Source: Rhodanobacteraceae bacterium (GTDB taxonomy: Bacteria; Pseudomonadota; Gammaproteobacteria; Xanthomonadales; Rhodanobacteraceae). From it: a stretch of DNA of 64,000 bases. Shown one piece after another: positions 1 to 8,316 of this stretch (the first letter of the stretch is position 1; each line of letters begins with the position of its first letter). The DNA is taken from assembly GCA_004299555.1 (NCBI GenBank), contig SCQU01000013.1, forward strand, positions 62,001 to 126,000, given 5' to 3'. Under the pieces are notes generated by a model. That model ran no database searches and had not been told where the DNA came from. It was given only the letters and a program-made list of their open reading frames with translations. Made by a program: the position numbers and the translations under genes.

Positions 1-1
1 G

Positions 2-1102
2 GTCGCGACCTACATCCTGGGCCAGCGCCTGCGCGGCGTGAAACGGTACCCGCTCACCTTGATGCTGGAGCCGCTGTTCCAGTGCAACCTCGCGTGCCCG
101 GGCTGCGGCAAGATTGATTACGACTCGCACACGTTGAAGGAGCGGCTGTCGGTCGAGGAGTGCATGCACGCGGTCGACGAATGCGGCGCACCAATGGTGT
201 CGCTGGCAGGCGGGGAGCCGCTGATCCACAAGGATGTCAAGGCGATCGTCGAAGGCTTCATCGCGCGCGGGAAATACGTTTACCTGTGCACGAACGCGAT
301 CCTCTTGAAGCAGAAACTCGACCTTTTCACGCCATCGGACCAGCTGACGTTTTCCGTCCATCTTGACGGCATGCGCGAGCGCCACGATGAAAGCGTCGGG
401 CGTGCGGGCGTGTTCGACATCGCGACCGAGGCCATACGCGAAGCCAAGCGCCGCGGCTTCCGGGTGAACATCAACACCACGCTGTTCCAGACCGCCAAGC
501 CCGACGAAGTGGCGGAGTTCTTCAGCTGGGCCACCAACGACCTTAAGGTTGACGGCATCACCTTCTCGCCCGGCTTTGCCTACGAGCACGCGCCGCGGCA
601 GGACGTGTTCATGGGCCGGCGCCAGTCCAAGGAACTGATGCGCAAGATCTTCACCAACAAGAAAAAGAACCACCGCAAGTGGGCGCTGTCGCAGTCGAGC
701 CTGTTCATTGATTTTGTGTGCGGCAACCAGGGCTACCAATGCACCGCGTGGAGCATGCCCTGCCGCAACGTGTTCGGTTGGCAAAAGCCCTGCTACCTGC
801 TGGTCGATGAAGGCTACGAGCCGACCTGGCAGGCGCTGCTCGACAACACCGACTGGGACCACTACGGCGTCGGCCGCAACCCGAAGTGCGCCAACTGCAT
901 GGCGCATTGCGGCTTCGAGGGTACGGCGGCAGCCGACTCGGTCGCGCATCCGCTGAAGGCGCTGTGGGCGAGCCTGCGCGGCCCGAAGCTCAGCGGTGCA
1001 TTCGCCGCCGATCCGCCGCTGCTTTACGACGCTACCCCGCCACCCGCGCACACTCCGCACAGCGACCTGCCCATCGCGCATTTCGGCGGTATCCAGCACT
1101 GA
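2..1102 (+). CDS. hpnH: Adenosyl-hopene transferase HpnH (5' end cut off)
   Basis: Radical SAM enzyme that attaches the 5'-deoxyadenosyl group to the hopene side chain, the first step towards extended C35 hopanoids. The frame is open from base 2 and encodes a plausible HpnH N-terminus (VATYILGQRLRG) before the GTG at 38, so the start lies outside the window. The radical SAM cluster motif CNLACPGC (C-x3-C-x2-C) follows shortly after, then the HpnH-typical stretches VDECGAPMVSLAGGEPLIH and YVYLCTNA. A Cys-rich C-terminal part (CRNVFG, CANCMAHC) fits the family. It is followed after 6 bases by hpnB, suggesting one operon. Family assignment is by recalled sequence similarity and is strong. Confidence 0.9.
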   Translation, partial: VATYILGQRLRGVKRYPLTLMLEPLFQCNLACPGCGKIDYDSHTLKERLSVEECMHAVDECGAPMVSLAGGEPLIHKDVKAIVEGFIARGKYVYLCTNAILLKQKLDLFTPSDQLTFSVHLDGMRERHDESVGRAGVFDIATEAIREAKRRGFRVNINTTLFQTAKPDEVAEFFSWATNDLKVDGITFSPGFAYEHAPRQDVFMGRRQSKELMRKIFTNKKKNHRKWALSQSSLFIDFVCGNQGYQCTAWSMPCRNVFGWQKPCYLLVDEGYEPTWQALLDNTDWDHYGVGRNPKCANCMAHCGFEGTAAADSVAHPLKALWASLRGPKLSGAFAADPPLLYDATPPPAHTPHSDLPIAHFGGIQH

Positions 1103-1108
1103 CCCACC

Positions 1109-2242
1109 ATGGCGGCGGCGAGCATGGTCACGCTGATCCTCGCCGCTGCCGCCTTGCTCCTGTGGGCCGGCGTATTGCTGGCGCCATGGGCACCGTGGCT
1201 GTGCCGGGAACGGCTGGAAGCCGATCCGCGTGCGGCCCCAGCGGCCAGCGACCTCACGGTACTGATTCCCGCCCGCAACGAGGCGCCGTTGATCGGCGCC
1301 ACGCTCGCGGCACTGCATGCCGACGCGCCCAATGCACGCGTTGTCCTCATCGACGACCAGTCGACCGACGCCACGGCCGAAACCGCCCGTGCCAGCGGCC
1401 TGCCCAACCTCAGCGTGATCGCTGGCACACCGCCGCCGCCGGGCTGGGTGGGCAAGCTGTGGGCGCTGCAGCAGGGCCTTGAACGCGTCACCACGGCGCG
1501 CGTGTTGTTGCTGGACGCCGACATCCGCCTTGCGCCGGGCATGGTGCCGGCGCTGATCCACAAGGCCGATACGGGGTACGCACTGGTGTCGGTATGCGCC
1601 GAACCGTGCTGGAATCGCGTGGCCGCGCGCTGGTTGCTGCCGGCCTTTGTCTACTTCTTCAAGCTGCTGTATCCGTTCGCGCTCGCAAATCGCGCGGACC
1701 GGCGCACCGCCGCGGCAGCCGGCGGCGTGGTGCTGCTCGACCGCGAGGCATTGCTCGCCGCGGGCGGGTTTGGTGCGTGGCGTGGCGCCATCATCGACGA
1801 CTGCACGCTGGCTGCGCACCTGAAACGCACGGGCCGCCGCTGCTGGATCGGCCTGACCCACGGTGCGCGCAGCCTGCGCCCCGCCGGATTCGGTGCCATC
1901 GCACACATGCTCGCGCGCACGGCCTTCGTGCAATTGCGCGAATCGCTGTGGCTGACCGCAGCCGCGTCTGTCCTGTTGATCCTGGCGTTCTGGATACCGG
2001 TGCTGGCACTCGCGTTTGGCGCCGATGCCCTCGTGCGCGCACTCGGCGTGTTCGCGTGTCTCGCCTTGCTTGGCGCGTATCTGCCAACCCTCCTGTACTA
2101 CCGGCGCAATCCGCTGGCGGCATTGCTGCTGCCCCTGGCTGCCACGTTCTTTCTGGCGGCAACGTGGTACTCGGCATGGCGCGCGCTGGCCGGGACCCGC
2201 TCGGTCTGGAAGGGCCGGCGCTATCCGCGCAGGCCGGCATGA
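1109..2242 (+). CDS. hpnB: Hopanoid-associated glycosyltransferase HpnB
   Basis: Family 2 glycosyltransferase of 377 residues with an N-terminal membrane segment (about residues 6-26), a GT-A domain with LTVLIPARNE (49-58), the nucleotide-binding DDQST (82-86), the HpnB-like GWVGKLWA (112-119) and a DAD metal motif (136-138), then two or three C-terminal membrane helices (about 285-365). It probably glycosylates a hopanoid at the inner membrane, but the substrate of HpnB is not settled in general. It sits 6 bases after hpnH, and its TGA abuts the next ATG, so the four-gene unit is probably co-translated. Confidence 0.83.
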   Translation: MAAASMVTLILAAAALLLWAGVLLAPWAPWLCRERLEADPRAAPAASDLTVLIPARNEAPLIGATLAALHADAPNARVVLIDDQSTDATAETARASGLPNLSVIAGTPPPPGWVGKLWALQQGLERVTTARVLLLDADIRLAPGMVPALIHKADTGYALVSVCAEPCWNRVAARWLLPAFVYFFKLLYPFALANRADRRTAAAAGGVVLLDREALLAAGGFGAWRGAIIDDCTLAAHLKRTGRRCWIGLTHGARSLRPAGFGAIAHMLARTAFVQLRESLWLTAAASVLLILAFWIPVLALAFGADALVRALGVFACLALLGAYLPTLLYYRRNPLAALLLPLAATFFLAATWYSAWRALAGTRSVWKGRRYPRRPA

Positions 2243-3547
2243 ATGCAACGTCAGGCGCAACCGGAAACCACGCCGCCGCGGTCACGCCAGTGGCTGCCCG
2301 ACGCCGCCCTTGACGCGCACCCGGCCGGCACCTGGCTGCTGCAGATGGGCTTTGATCTGTGGATCCACGCGTTTTACCGACGCGTCGTCCTGCTGCCCGA
2401 AGGCTTCCACATCGCACCGGGCACGCTGATTGCGTCCAACCACCAGCGCGATGTGGACGGTCCGTTGCTGGGGACCGTACTGGTGCACCGGCGCGGACTG
2501 CACTTCCGCTGGCCGCTGCCCTTTTACGCCACCCGCGAGGATCTGTTCCGCGCCGGCATCCTCGCGCGCCTGACGGTCCGCTGGCCGCGGCCGCTGCCGG
2601 CTTTGCTGGGCCACATTCCGCTGGCGTGGTTTTTCGCCCTGGGCCACGCCGAGCCCATGCGCCGCGTGCGCGAGTTCACCGTGGGCGAGGCGCTGCACGC
2701 GCTGGTCGACGCCGGCTGCGGCGGTGACGCCTGCGGCGTGTTGCTCAACCCGCGCGGGCTGCGCGAACTTGGCGCCGCCGCCGCGACACCGCTGCGCGAC
2801 GTACTGCGCCGCGCAACACCGGCGGTGCAGGATACCTGCTGGGGACTCCGGCGGCTGCGGCTTGCCACGATCAAGCGCCTGGCTCCGGCGTTTCGCGCCA
2901 CCATCGATGCGCAACTCGTGCACTTTGCGGGCCGGCTGGACCGGGGCCGCTGCGTGTATTTCGCGCCCGAAGGCTCGATTTCAATGGACGGCCACTTCAC
3001 GCGGATCCGTGCAGGCTGCTTCCGGCTGGCGCACGCCACCCGGGCCGCGCCGTGGATCCAGCCGATGGCACTCGGTTACGACACGCTGGCAGCCGGGCGT
3101 TCGCGCGTGGTGGTGCGCTTTGGCCAGCCGTTCCGCGCCGACCGCTCGCTGGACCGGCGCGCGTTCGACGCCACGCTGCGGCGCGCCATACTGGCGCTCG
3201 CACCGGTCACGCCAAGCCACCTGCTGGCCCGGTTCCTGCTGCACCATGATCCGCGTTTCAGCCAGGCGGACCTTGCGCAATGGATGACGCGCAGCCTGGC
3301 CACGCTGCGCGCGCTGCAGGCATCACTGGATCCCTTGTTTGCGCACGCCAGCATCGAGCGCCTCGCCAACGAGCGCCTGCGCTGGCTTGAACGCAAGCAG
3401 CTGGTGGTACGCACCGGCGGCACCTTCTCGGTCGCCTTCGCACGCGCCGTGGAACCCGGTTGGCGCACGCCCGCCAACAGCGTGCGTTATCTTGACAACA
3501 ACCTCGCAGACCTGGTGCCCGACGTCAACCGGGCCTTGCCATGCTGA
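2243..3547 (+). CDS. PlsC-like acyltransferase beside hopanoid genes
   Basis: Predicted glycerolipid-type acyltransferase of 434 residues. It carries the PlsC catalytic motif NHQRDVD (N66-H67-x4-D72) and a second block, APEGS (about 241-245), corresponding to the PEG substrate-binding motif. The spacing between these blocks, about 170 residues, is much longer than in ordinary PlsC, so this is a divergent branch. The start ATG directly abuts the hpnB stop and the 3' end overlaps the next gene by 7 bases. Context suggests acylation of a hopanoid or a partner lipid; that is inference and the acceptor is unknown. Confidence 0.65.
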   Translation: MQRQAQPETTPPRSRQWLPDAALDAHPAGTWLLQMGFDLWIHAFYRRVVLLPEGFHIAPGTLIASNHQRDVDGPLLGTVLVHRRGLHFRWPLPFYATREDLFRAGILARLTVRWPRPLPALLGHIPLAWFFALGHAEPMRRVREFTVGEALHALVDAGCGGDACGVLLNPRGLRELGAAAATPLRDVLRRATPAVQDTCWGLRRLRLATIKRLAPAFRATIDAQLVHFAGRLDRGRCVYFAPEGSISMDGHFTRIRAGCFRLAHATRAAPWIQPMALGYDTLAAGRSRVVVRFGQPFRADRSLDRRAFDATLRRAILALAPVTPSHLLARFLLHHDPRFSQADLAQWMTRSLATLRALQASLDPLFAHASIERLANERLRWLERKQLVVRTGGTFSVAFARAVEPGWRTPANSVRYLDNNLADLVPDVNRALPC

Positions 3548-4530
3548 AGCTGCTGTCCCATGCACGCCATCTGCTCAAGCCGCAAGTGATACTGCCCGTG
3601 CTGTTGGCGGTGGCGCTGTTGGCATTCGCCTTCAGCCTGGGTAATGTCCATCAGGTGGTCGCGCGTGCGCGCAGGCTGCCGCTGCGGGTGCTGGCGCTGG
3701 CCCTGGCTGCCGCGGCATGTTATCTCGCCTGCAAGGCGGCACAGCTCAAGCTGATGCTGGCGCAAATCGACCTCAGGATTCCGGCGCGCCCATTCTGGCT
3801 GGCGTTCGCGGTGGGCGAACTCACCGTGACGCTGCCGCTTGGCATGTTCTCGCAGAACTGGGTGCTGTCGGCATCGCGGCGCGTCCACATCGGCCGCAGC
3901 TCGGCCGCGACGGTGATGATGGTGCTGGCCGAGGTCGCGGTGGTGTTCCTGTTTCTTGCCGTGGTCCGGATTCCCGGCTGGCGCGACACGCGCCCGCTGG
4001 CGATCGCACTGCTGGTGGCCGTCGGCCTGCTGCTGCTGGGCCTGTTGCTGTTTGAACGCCACGCACGCACGCTGGTGACGCGCCTGCACGGGCGCTGGGC
4101 GCGCCGCGGCGCCGAAGCCGGCCTGGAAATGCTGCGCGGGCTGCGCAAGCTGTCAACACCGGTCATGCTGGCCATCGGCATCGTGCTGGCCGCCGCATAC
4201 CTCGGTGCGCTCACCTACGCGTTTTGGGTCGTGGGCCGCGGCATGGATTCACACCAGCTCGACTACCTGACCGCCGCGACGATCTACATGTTTTCGCTGG
4301 CGGTCATTCTGGTGGGTGCGGGCCTCTTCAGCCAAATTGGCACCGTGGAGCTGCTGGGCATGCTGGCCGCCCACGCGTGGGGCATCGACTACACCGACGG
4401 ACTGGCATTGATGCTGGGTTTCCGCATCGTCTGGACGGGATCCATCTGGCTGCTCTGCCTGCCGGTCGTCGGATTCATGTGGCGCGAGATGCCGGCGCAT
4501 TCACGCCGCGCTGCCATCGATCGCGGCTAA
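3541..4530 (+). CDS. Flippase-like membrane protein (LPG synthase TM-domain / UPF0104, HpnL-like)
   Basis: Integral membrane protein of 329 residues with about seven hydrophobic segments, of the lysylphosphatidylglycerol-synthase transmembrane (UPF0104) superfamily. Recognisable stretches are VGELTVTLPLGMFSQNW and GAGLFSQIGTVELLGML. Members are proposed lipid flippases, and one subfamily (HpnL) is hopanoid-associated. It overlaps the acyltransferase gene by 7 bases, so it is translationally coupled to it. Its last 30 bases overlap, tail to tail, the glycosyltransferase on the other strand. Likely role: moving the modified hopanoid or its sugar-lipid donor across the inner membrane (inference). 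Confidence 0.65.
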   Translation: MLKLLSHARHLLKPQVILPVLLAVALLAFAFSLGNVHQVVARARRLPLRVLALALAAAACYLACKAAQLKLMLAQIDLRIPARPFWLAFAVGELTVTLPLGMFSQNWVLSASRRVHIGRSSAATVMMVLAEVAVVFLFLAVVRIPGWRDTRPLAIALLVAVGLLLLGLLLFERHARTLVTRLHGRWARRGAEAGLEMLRGLRKLSTPVMLAIGIVLAAAYLGALTYAFWVVGRGMDSHQLDYLTAATIYMFSLAVILVGAGLFSQIGTVELLGMLAAHAWGIDYTDGLALMLGFRIVWTGSIWLLCLPVVGFMWREMPAHSRRAAIDRG

Positions 4531-5592
4531 AAATTTTCCGGTCGACGCGGAAACATCCATCCGTGGAATGCCCGCCGCGGCGCGCGCGCGCTCGATGCCG
4601 CGCGGAATGTCCAGGTGTTTCTGTTCGATCGACCACACATGCCCGCGTTCGCGATGGAAACGGGCCAGGTATTCCTGCTCGCTCTGGCCGGGTGTCGCGA
4701 CGAACAGCGCCTTGCGTCCAAGCCCCGCCAGCTCCATGAGCGTCGTGTAGCCAGAACGGGTCATGACGACCTGTGCGCGGTTGAGCATCTCGGCTTGCCG
4801 GGTGCGGTCGAGATAGGTGTACACGGTGGCGCCATCGAGCGTACGGCACTGGCCGTGGTCGCGCGGGCGCCCGAGTGTCACGACGATCTTGCCTTCAAGC
4901 CTTGGCAACGCGCGCAGCACCATGCGTTCCAGCAGGCCGCGCTGCGGCTCGATGCCGGATACCGAAAAAAAAACGTCGATGTCCTGTGCCAGGTCCAGCC
5001 GCGGCACGCTCGACAACGGGCCAATGTACACAATCCGGCCGCTGCCCCAGTCGAACACCGGATCGTGGCCCAACCAGCCAGACAGGCCACCGCCATCGGC
5101 AACATCCGGCACCAGTATCTTGGTGAAACCAGCCAGCAGATCGCGCTGGTGGCGTTCGACAAAACGTTCCGTGAAGCGGCTGAAGAACGGCACCCGCTGG
5201 TGGATGGAGTGGAAAATGCAATAGCTCGGCACCGCGGCCGACCACAAGCCCAGGCGGCTGTCGGAGACGACAAGGTCGAAGTGCCGCTCGGCGACCAGTT
5301 TTTCCGCCAGCCGGTGCTCGCGCCGGTAACCCGCGAGCACCCACGGCATCGCGGCGGTCATGCGCACATAGAAAACGGCGGGATAACGGCTGAACGGCGC
5401 CGGCGTATCACGAAACGGGTAGTACGCGCACGCGTCACCCAGCTCGGAACGCAGCAGCGTCAACCCGGCGCCCGGCGCCATCACGATCGTGACGGCATCA
5501 CCGCGTTCGACCAGCGCGCGGATCAGGCCGAGGCTGCGGGTGGCGTGCCCGAGCCCCCAGTGATAGACGCCATACAGGATTTTCCGCGCCAT
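4501..5592 (-). CDS. GT28-like glycosyltransferase
   Basis: A 363-residue protein of the MurG/UDP-glucuronosyltransferase-like GT-B fold. The N-terminus MARKILYGVYHWGLGHATR holds the G-x-GHATR acceptor-site loop, and the C-terminal half has a nucleotide-sugar site (VVMTRSGYTTLMELAGLG, then ATPGQSEQEYLA). The ATG at 5592 was chosen because this conserved N-terminus begins there. It ends the minus-strand unit sulfotransferase - TonB receptor - glycosyltransferase, about 143 bases after the receptor stop. It could act in cell-surface glycan or glycolipid synthesis; the substrate is unknown. Confidence 0.65.
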   Translation of the reverse strand: MARKILYGVYHWGLGHATRSLGLIRALVERGDAVTIVMAPGAGLTLLRSELGDACAYYPFRDTPAPFSRYPAVFYVRMTAAMPWVLAGYRREHRLAEKLVAERHFDLVVSDSRLGLWSAAVPSYCIFHSIHQRVPFFSRFTERFVERHQRDLLAGFTKILVPDVADGGGLSGWLGHDPVFDWGSGRIVYIGPLSSVPRLDLAQDIDVFFSVSGIEPQRGLLERMVLRALPRLEGKIVVTLGRPRDHGQCRTLDGATVYTYLDRTRQAEMLNRAQVVMTRSGYTTLMELAGLGRKALFVATPGQSEQEYLARFHRERGHVWSIEQKHLDIPRGIERARAAAGIPRMDVSASTGKFLAAIDGSAA

Positions 5593-5697
5593 CCACGCAG
5601 CCCTTGCCGCCGCGCGGCGCTGCCCTGACGCCACCATGCTGGCAGTGCGCGCGTGTAGGCCATGCGAAAAGCGCGCGGTACGCCGCAATACGCCGGC

Positions 5698-5720
5698 TAC
5701 GCGGGCATCCCGCCCGCGTA
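5698..5720 (-). terminator. Inverted repeat between receptor and glycosyltransferase genes
   Basis: Perfect 9-bp stem (TACGCGGGC, with its complement at 5712-5720) around a 5-base loop, 15 bases past the receptor stop codon. No T-run follows on the minus strand, so it may be an RNA-stabilising hairpin or a weak terminator rather than a strong intrinsic one. Confidence 0.4.
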
Positions 5721-5735
5721 ACCTTCGGTGCCGCC

Positions 5736-8300
5736 TTAAAAGTTCTGGCTAAACCGTACGCCGATGGTGCGCGGCTGGGTGAACCCGGTGTACACCTGAC
5801 CATCGGGATACTTGGCCGACATGCCATGTGCCGCGCATGTCGCCGGCGCGCACTCGCTGTATTTGTACATCGCCCCGCGGGTGTCGAACAGGTTCTTGAC
5901 AAACACGTCCACCGTCCAGTTGTTGCGCCCCATGCCCGCCGACAGGTCGACATTGTTGTAGGCAGGAAGATCGCCCAGCAGGCTCCGCTCGACCAGGCGC
6001 AGGTCGGTGGTGCGTTGACCCACGTGTACCCACGCCGCCTGTACGTACGCATCGTTGCCGGCGAGGCTGAATTCATACCGGGCGGTCACGTTGCCCTTGA
6101 AATGCGGCGTGATCGGCAACCGGGTGCCCTTCGGGGCCTGCGGCCCGCTGACCACATCGCCATTCGGGTCCAGCGAACCCGCGGGGCAGTTGGTCACGGG
6201 GTTGCCGTTGGCATCGGTGAAGCCGCAGTAGTTGGCGGTGAGCTTGGCTCTGTAGAACGCAGCACCCGCGCTTACATGCAGGTTGGTGGTGGCCTGCCAG
6301 TTCAGTTCCGACTCCAGCCCCTGGATCCGCGCCGAGTTCACATTGCGGATGAACGTCAAACCGGGTGGTACCAGGACGTTGTACTGGAAGTTTTCCCAGT
6401 TCTCGCGGAACACCGCACCGTTGAACGTCAGCCGGCCATCCTCCCACGAGGTCTTCCAGCCCAGCTCCAGATTGGTCAGGAAGTCTGGCTGGTAGGGTAC
6501 GGCGCCGCCGACCCGATTGACGCCGCCCGGACGAAAGCCCTTTGACCGCGTCGCATACACCATCATGGTCGGCGTGATGTTCCAGGTGACATTGATCTTG
6601 TGCAGTGGCCCGCTGCTGCGCGTACTCTTGTTGAACACGGTACACGGCGCGCCCAGGAACGGTGTAGGTGAGGTGCAGGCCGCGACGCCGGTACTCGAGC
6701 TGAACCCCGGGCCAAACCCGTAGAACCCCGCCAGCTGGTCGCGCGTACGGTAGTAACGCGCACCGTACGTCGCAGTGAGCTTGTCGGGGATGATGTCGTA
6801 GGACACTTCGCCAAATACCGCCTTGTTGCTGTCATAGCGAAGTTCGCGGGTCAGCCAGACGGTGTGGGGGAACCCCGGAACCGACAGCTCATTGGCCAGG
6901 CCATCGACGTAGTAGCGCTGGAAGATGTCGTGCTTCTGGTGCCCGGAGAAGACGCCGGCGACGAAGCGCAACCGGTCGTCGGCCGGCGAGGCAATATGCA
7001 ACTCGTTGGTGGTGAAGTAGTACCCGTCCCGGTTGTGAATGTGCTGGGCCGGGTTGATTGGCGTACCACTGCTGTCGGTGAAGTACTGGCCATAGCTCGC
7101 CACGGTGTCGTACCAGAACCCGTAGTCGGTGTAATCGGAGTCGTCACTCTGGTTGCGCCGCAGGTGCGCGCCGGTATAGGTCAGGTCGAAGTTGCCAATC
7201 TTGCCCTGGATGGTCAGCGCCGCCTGCCACCAGCGATCGTTGCTGTCTTCGGGATAGAAGTGGCTGACCGCAAGCTTTCCAACCTCCGGATCGCTGGCGA
7301 AATTGCCGTGCGCGATGGTCTGCTGCCCCATCACCATCGGGCTGATCGACCAGTTGTCGTTGAGGTCGATCTTCAGCGCCGCACGTCCGCCCTTGGTGGT
7401 GACGTCGTTGTAGTTCTTGTGGGCACGGCTTGGCGAGCATTCCAGCTTCGGCGCGGGTTTGCAGTCGTCGGCATTGTCCAGCGTGATGCCCGAGGTCGGG
7501 AAGGTGACCGTTCCGGGGTCATTGTCAATGTAACCCGCATCGTGTTCGCGCCAGCCGACCAGGCGAATCGCCGAGCGTGCATTGAACGGGATGTTGAGCA
7601 TGCCCTCGAAGGTGTCGCCGATGCCGCCATGCTGCACATGGTCGGTACTGAGGGTGTAGTTGGCCGCAAAGCGGCTGGGATCGGGCTTGTTGGTGATGAT
7701 GCGCAGCGCACCGGCTTCGGCACTGGAGCCGTACAGGGTTCCCTGCGGGCCCTTCAACACCTCGACCCGGGCGATGTCATACATGTGGATGTCAACCGGG
7801 CCCTGGATCGTCGTGACCGGTTGGTTGTCGAGGTACACGCCCACCGTGGGTTGCGACCCGGAGTGGTTGCGGTTGCTGCCATCGGTCACGCCGCGTATGT
7901 AGATTGCCGCAAATCCCGGGCCGGCCTGCACCCCGCCGCCGCCCGACTGGAAAGTGACGCCAGGCAGATAGGCGACGTAATCCTTGAAATCCTGGATATG
8001 CAGGGCCTGCAGCGTGTCCATGCCCAGCACGTTCATGCTGATCGGCACCTTCTGCAGGTTTTCAGGGCGTTTTTGCGCGGTAACGACGATCGCTTCCAGC
8101 GTCTTCACCTTGCTGGCGGGCGGTTTGGCCGCGGGTGCCGCGGTGGACGCAGGCTTGGCCTGGCCGGGCGCGGTTCTGGCGCTGGGTTCAGTGTTTTGCG
8201 CCATCGCCGGCGTCGCGATCGCAAGACCAATCGCCGCTGCCAGGGGTAGCCTGGCCCAGCGTACCGACCGGAACCCCACACCTCGTCTGCTGTTGCTCAT
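5736..8300 (-). CDS. TonB-dependent outer-membrane receptor
   Basis: Large outer-membrane beta-barrel transporter of 854 residues. It has a Sec signal peptide (cleavage near PAMAQ, residues 31-35), a Pro/Ala-rich linker, a TonB box (LEAIVVTAQKR, about 69-79), a plug domain (about 80-205, with VEVLKGPQGTLYGSSAEAGA) and a C-terminal barrel ending in Phe (RFSQNF), as barrel proteins do. The ATG at 8300 is chosen because it starts the signal peptide. The gene begins 16 bases after the TPR-sulfotransferase stop, so the two are probably one transcript. Substrate unknown; this plug type occurs in receptors for complex organic ligands as well as siderophores. Confidence 0.9.
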   Translation of the reverse strand: MSNSRRGVGFRSVRWARLPLAAAIGLAIATPAMAQNTEPSARTAPGQAKPASTAAPAAKPPASKVKTLEAIVVTAQKRPENLQKVPISMNVLGMDTLQALHIQDFKDYVAYLPGVTFQSGGGGVQAGPGFAAIYIRGVTDGSNRNHSGSQPTVGVYLDNQPVTTIQGPVDIHMYDIARVEVLKGPQGTLYGSSAEAGALRIITNKPDPSRFAANYTLSTDHVQHGGIGDTFEGMLNIPFNARSAIRLVGWREHDAGYIDNDPGTVTFPTSGITLDNADDCKPAPKLECSPSRAHKNYNDVTTKGGRAALKIDLNDNWSISPMVMGQQTIAHGNFASDPEVGKLAVSHFYPEDSNDRWWQAALTIQGKIGNFDLTYTGAHLRRNQSDDSDYTDYGFWYDTVASYGQYFTDSSGTPINPAQHIHNRDGYYFTTNELHIASPADDRLRFVAGVFSGHQKHDIFQRYYVDGLANELSVPGFPHTVWLTRELRYDSNKAVFGEVSYDIIPDKLTATYGARYYRTRDQLAGFYGFGPGFSSSTGVAACTSPTPFLGAPCTVFNKSTRSSGPLHKINVTWNITPTMMVYATRSKGFRPGGVNRVGGAVPYQPDFLTNLELGWKTSWEDGRLTFNGAVFRENWENFQYNVLVPPGLTFIRNVNSARIQGLESELNWQATTNLHVSAGAAFYRAKLTANYCGFTDANGNPVTNCPAGSLDPNGDVVSGPQAPKGTRLPITPHFKGNVTARYEFSLAGNDAYVQAAWVHVGQRTTDLRLVERSLLGDLPAYNNVDLSAGMGRNNWTVDVFVKNLFDTRGAMYKYSECAPATCAAHGMSAKYPDGQVYTGFTQPRTIGVRFSQNF

Positions 8301-8316
8301 TTCAATGACCCCTTTG

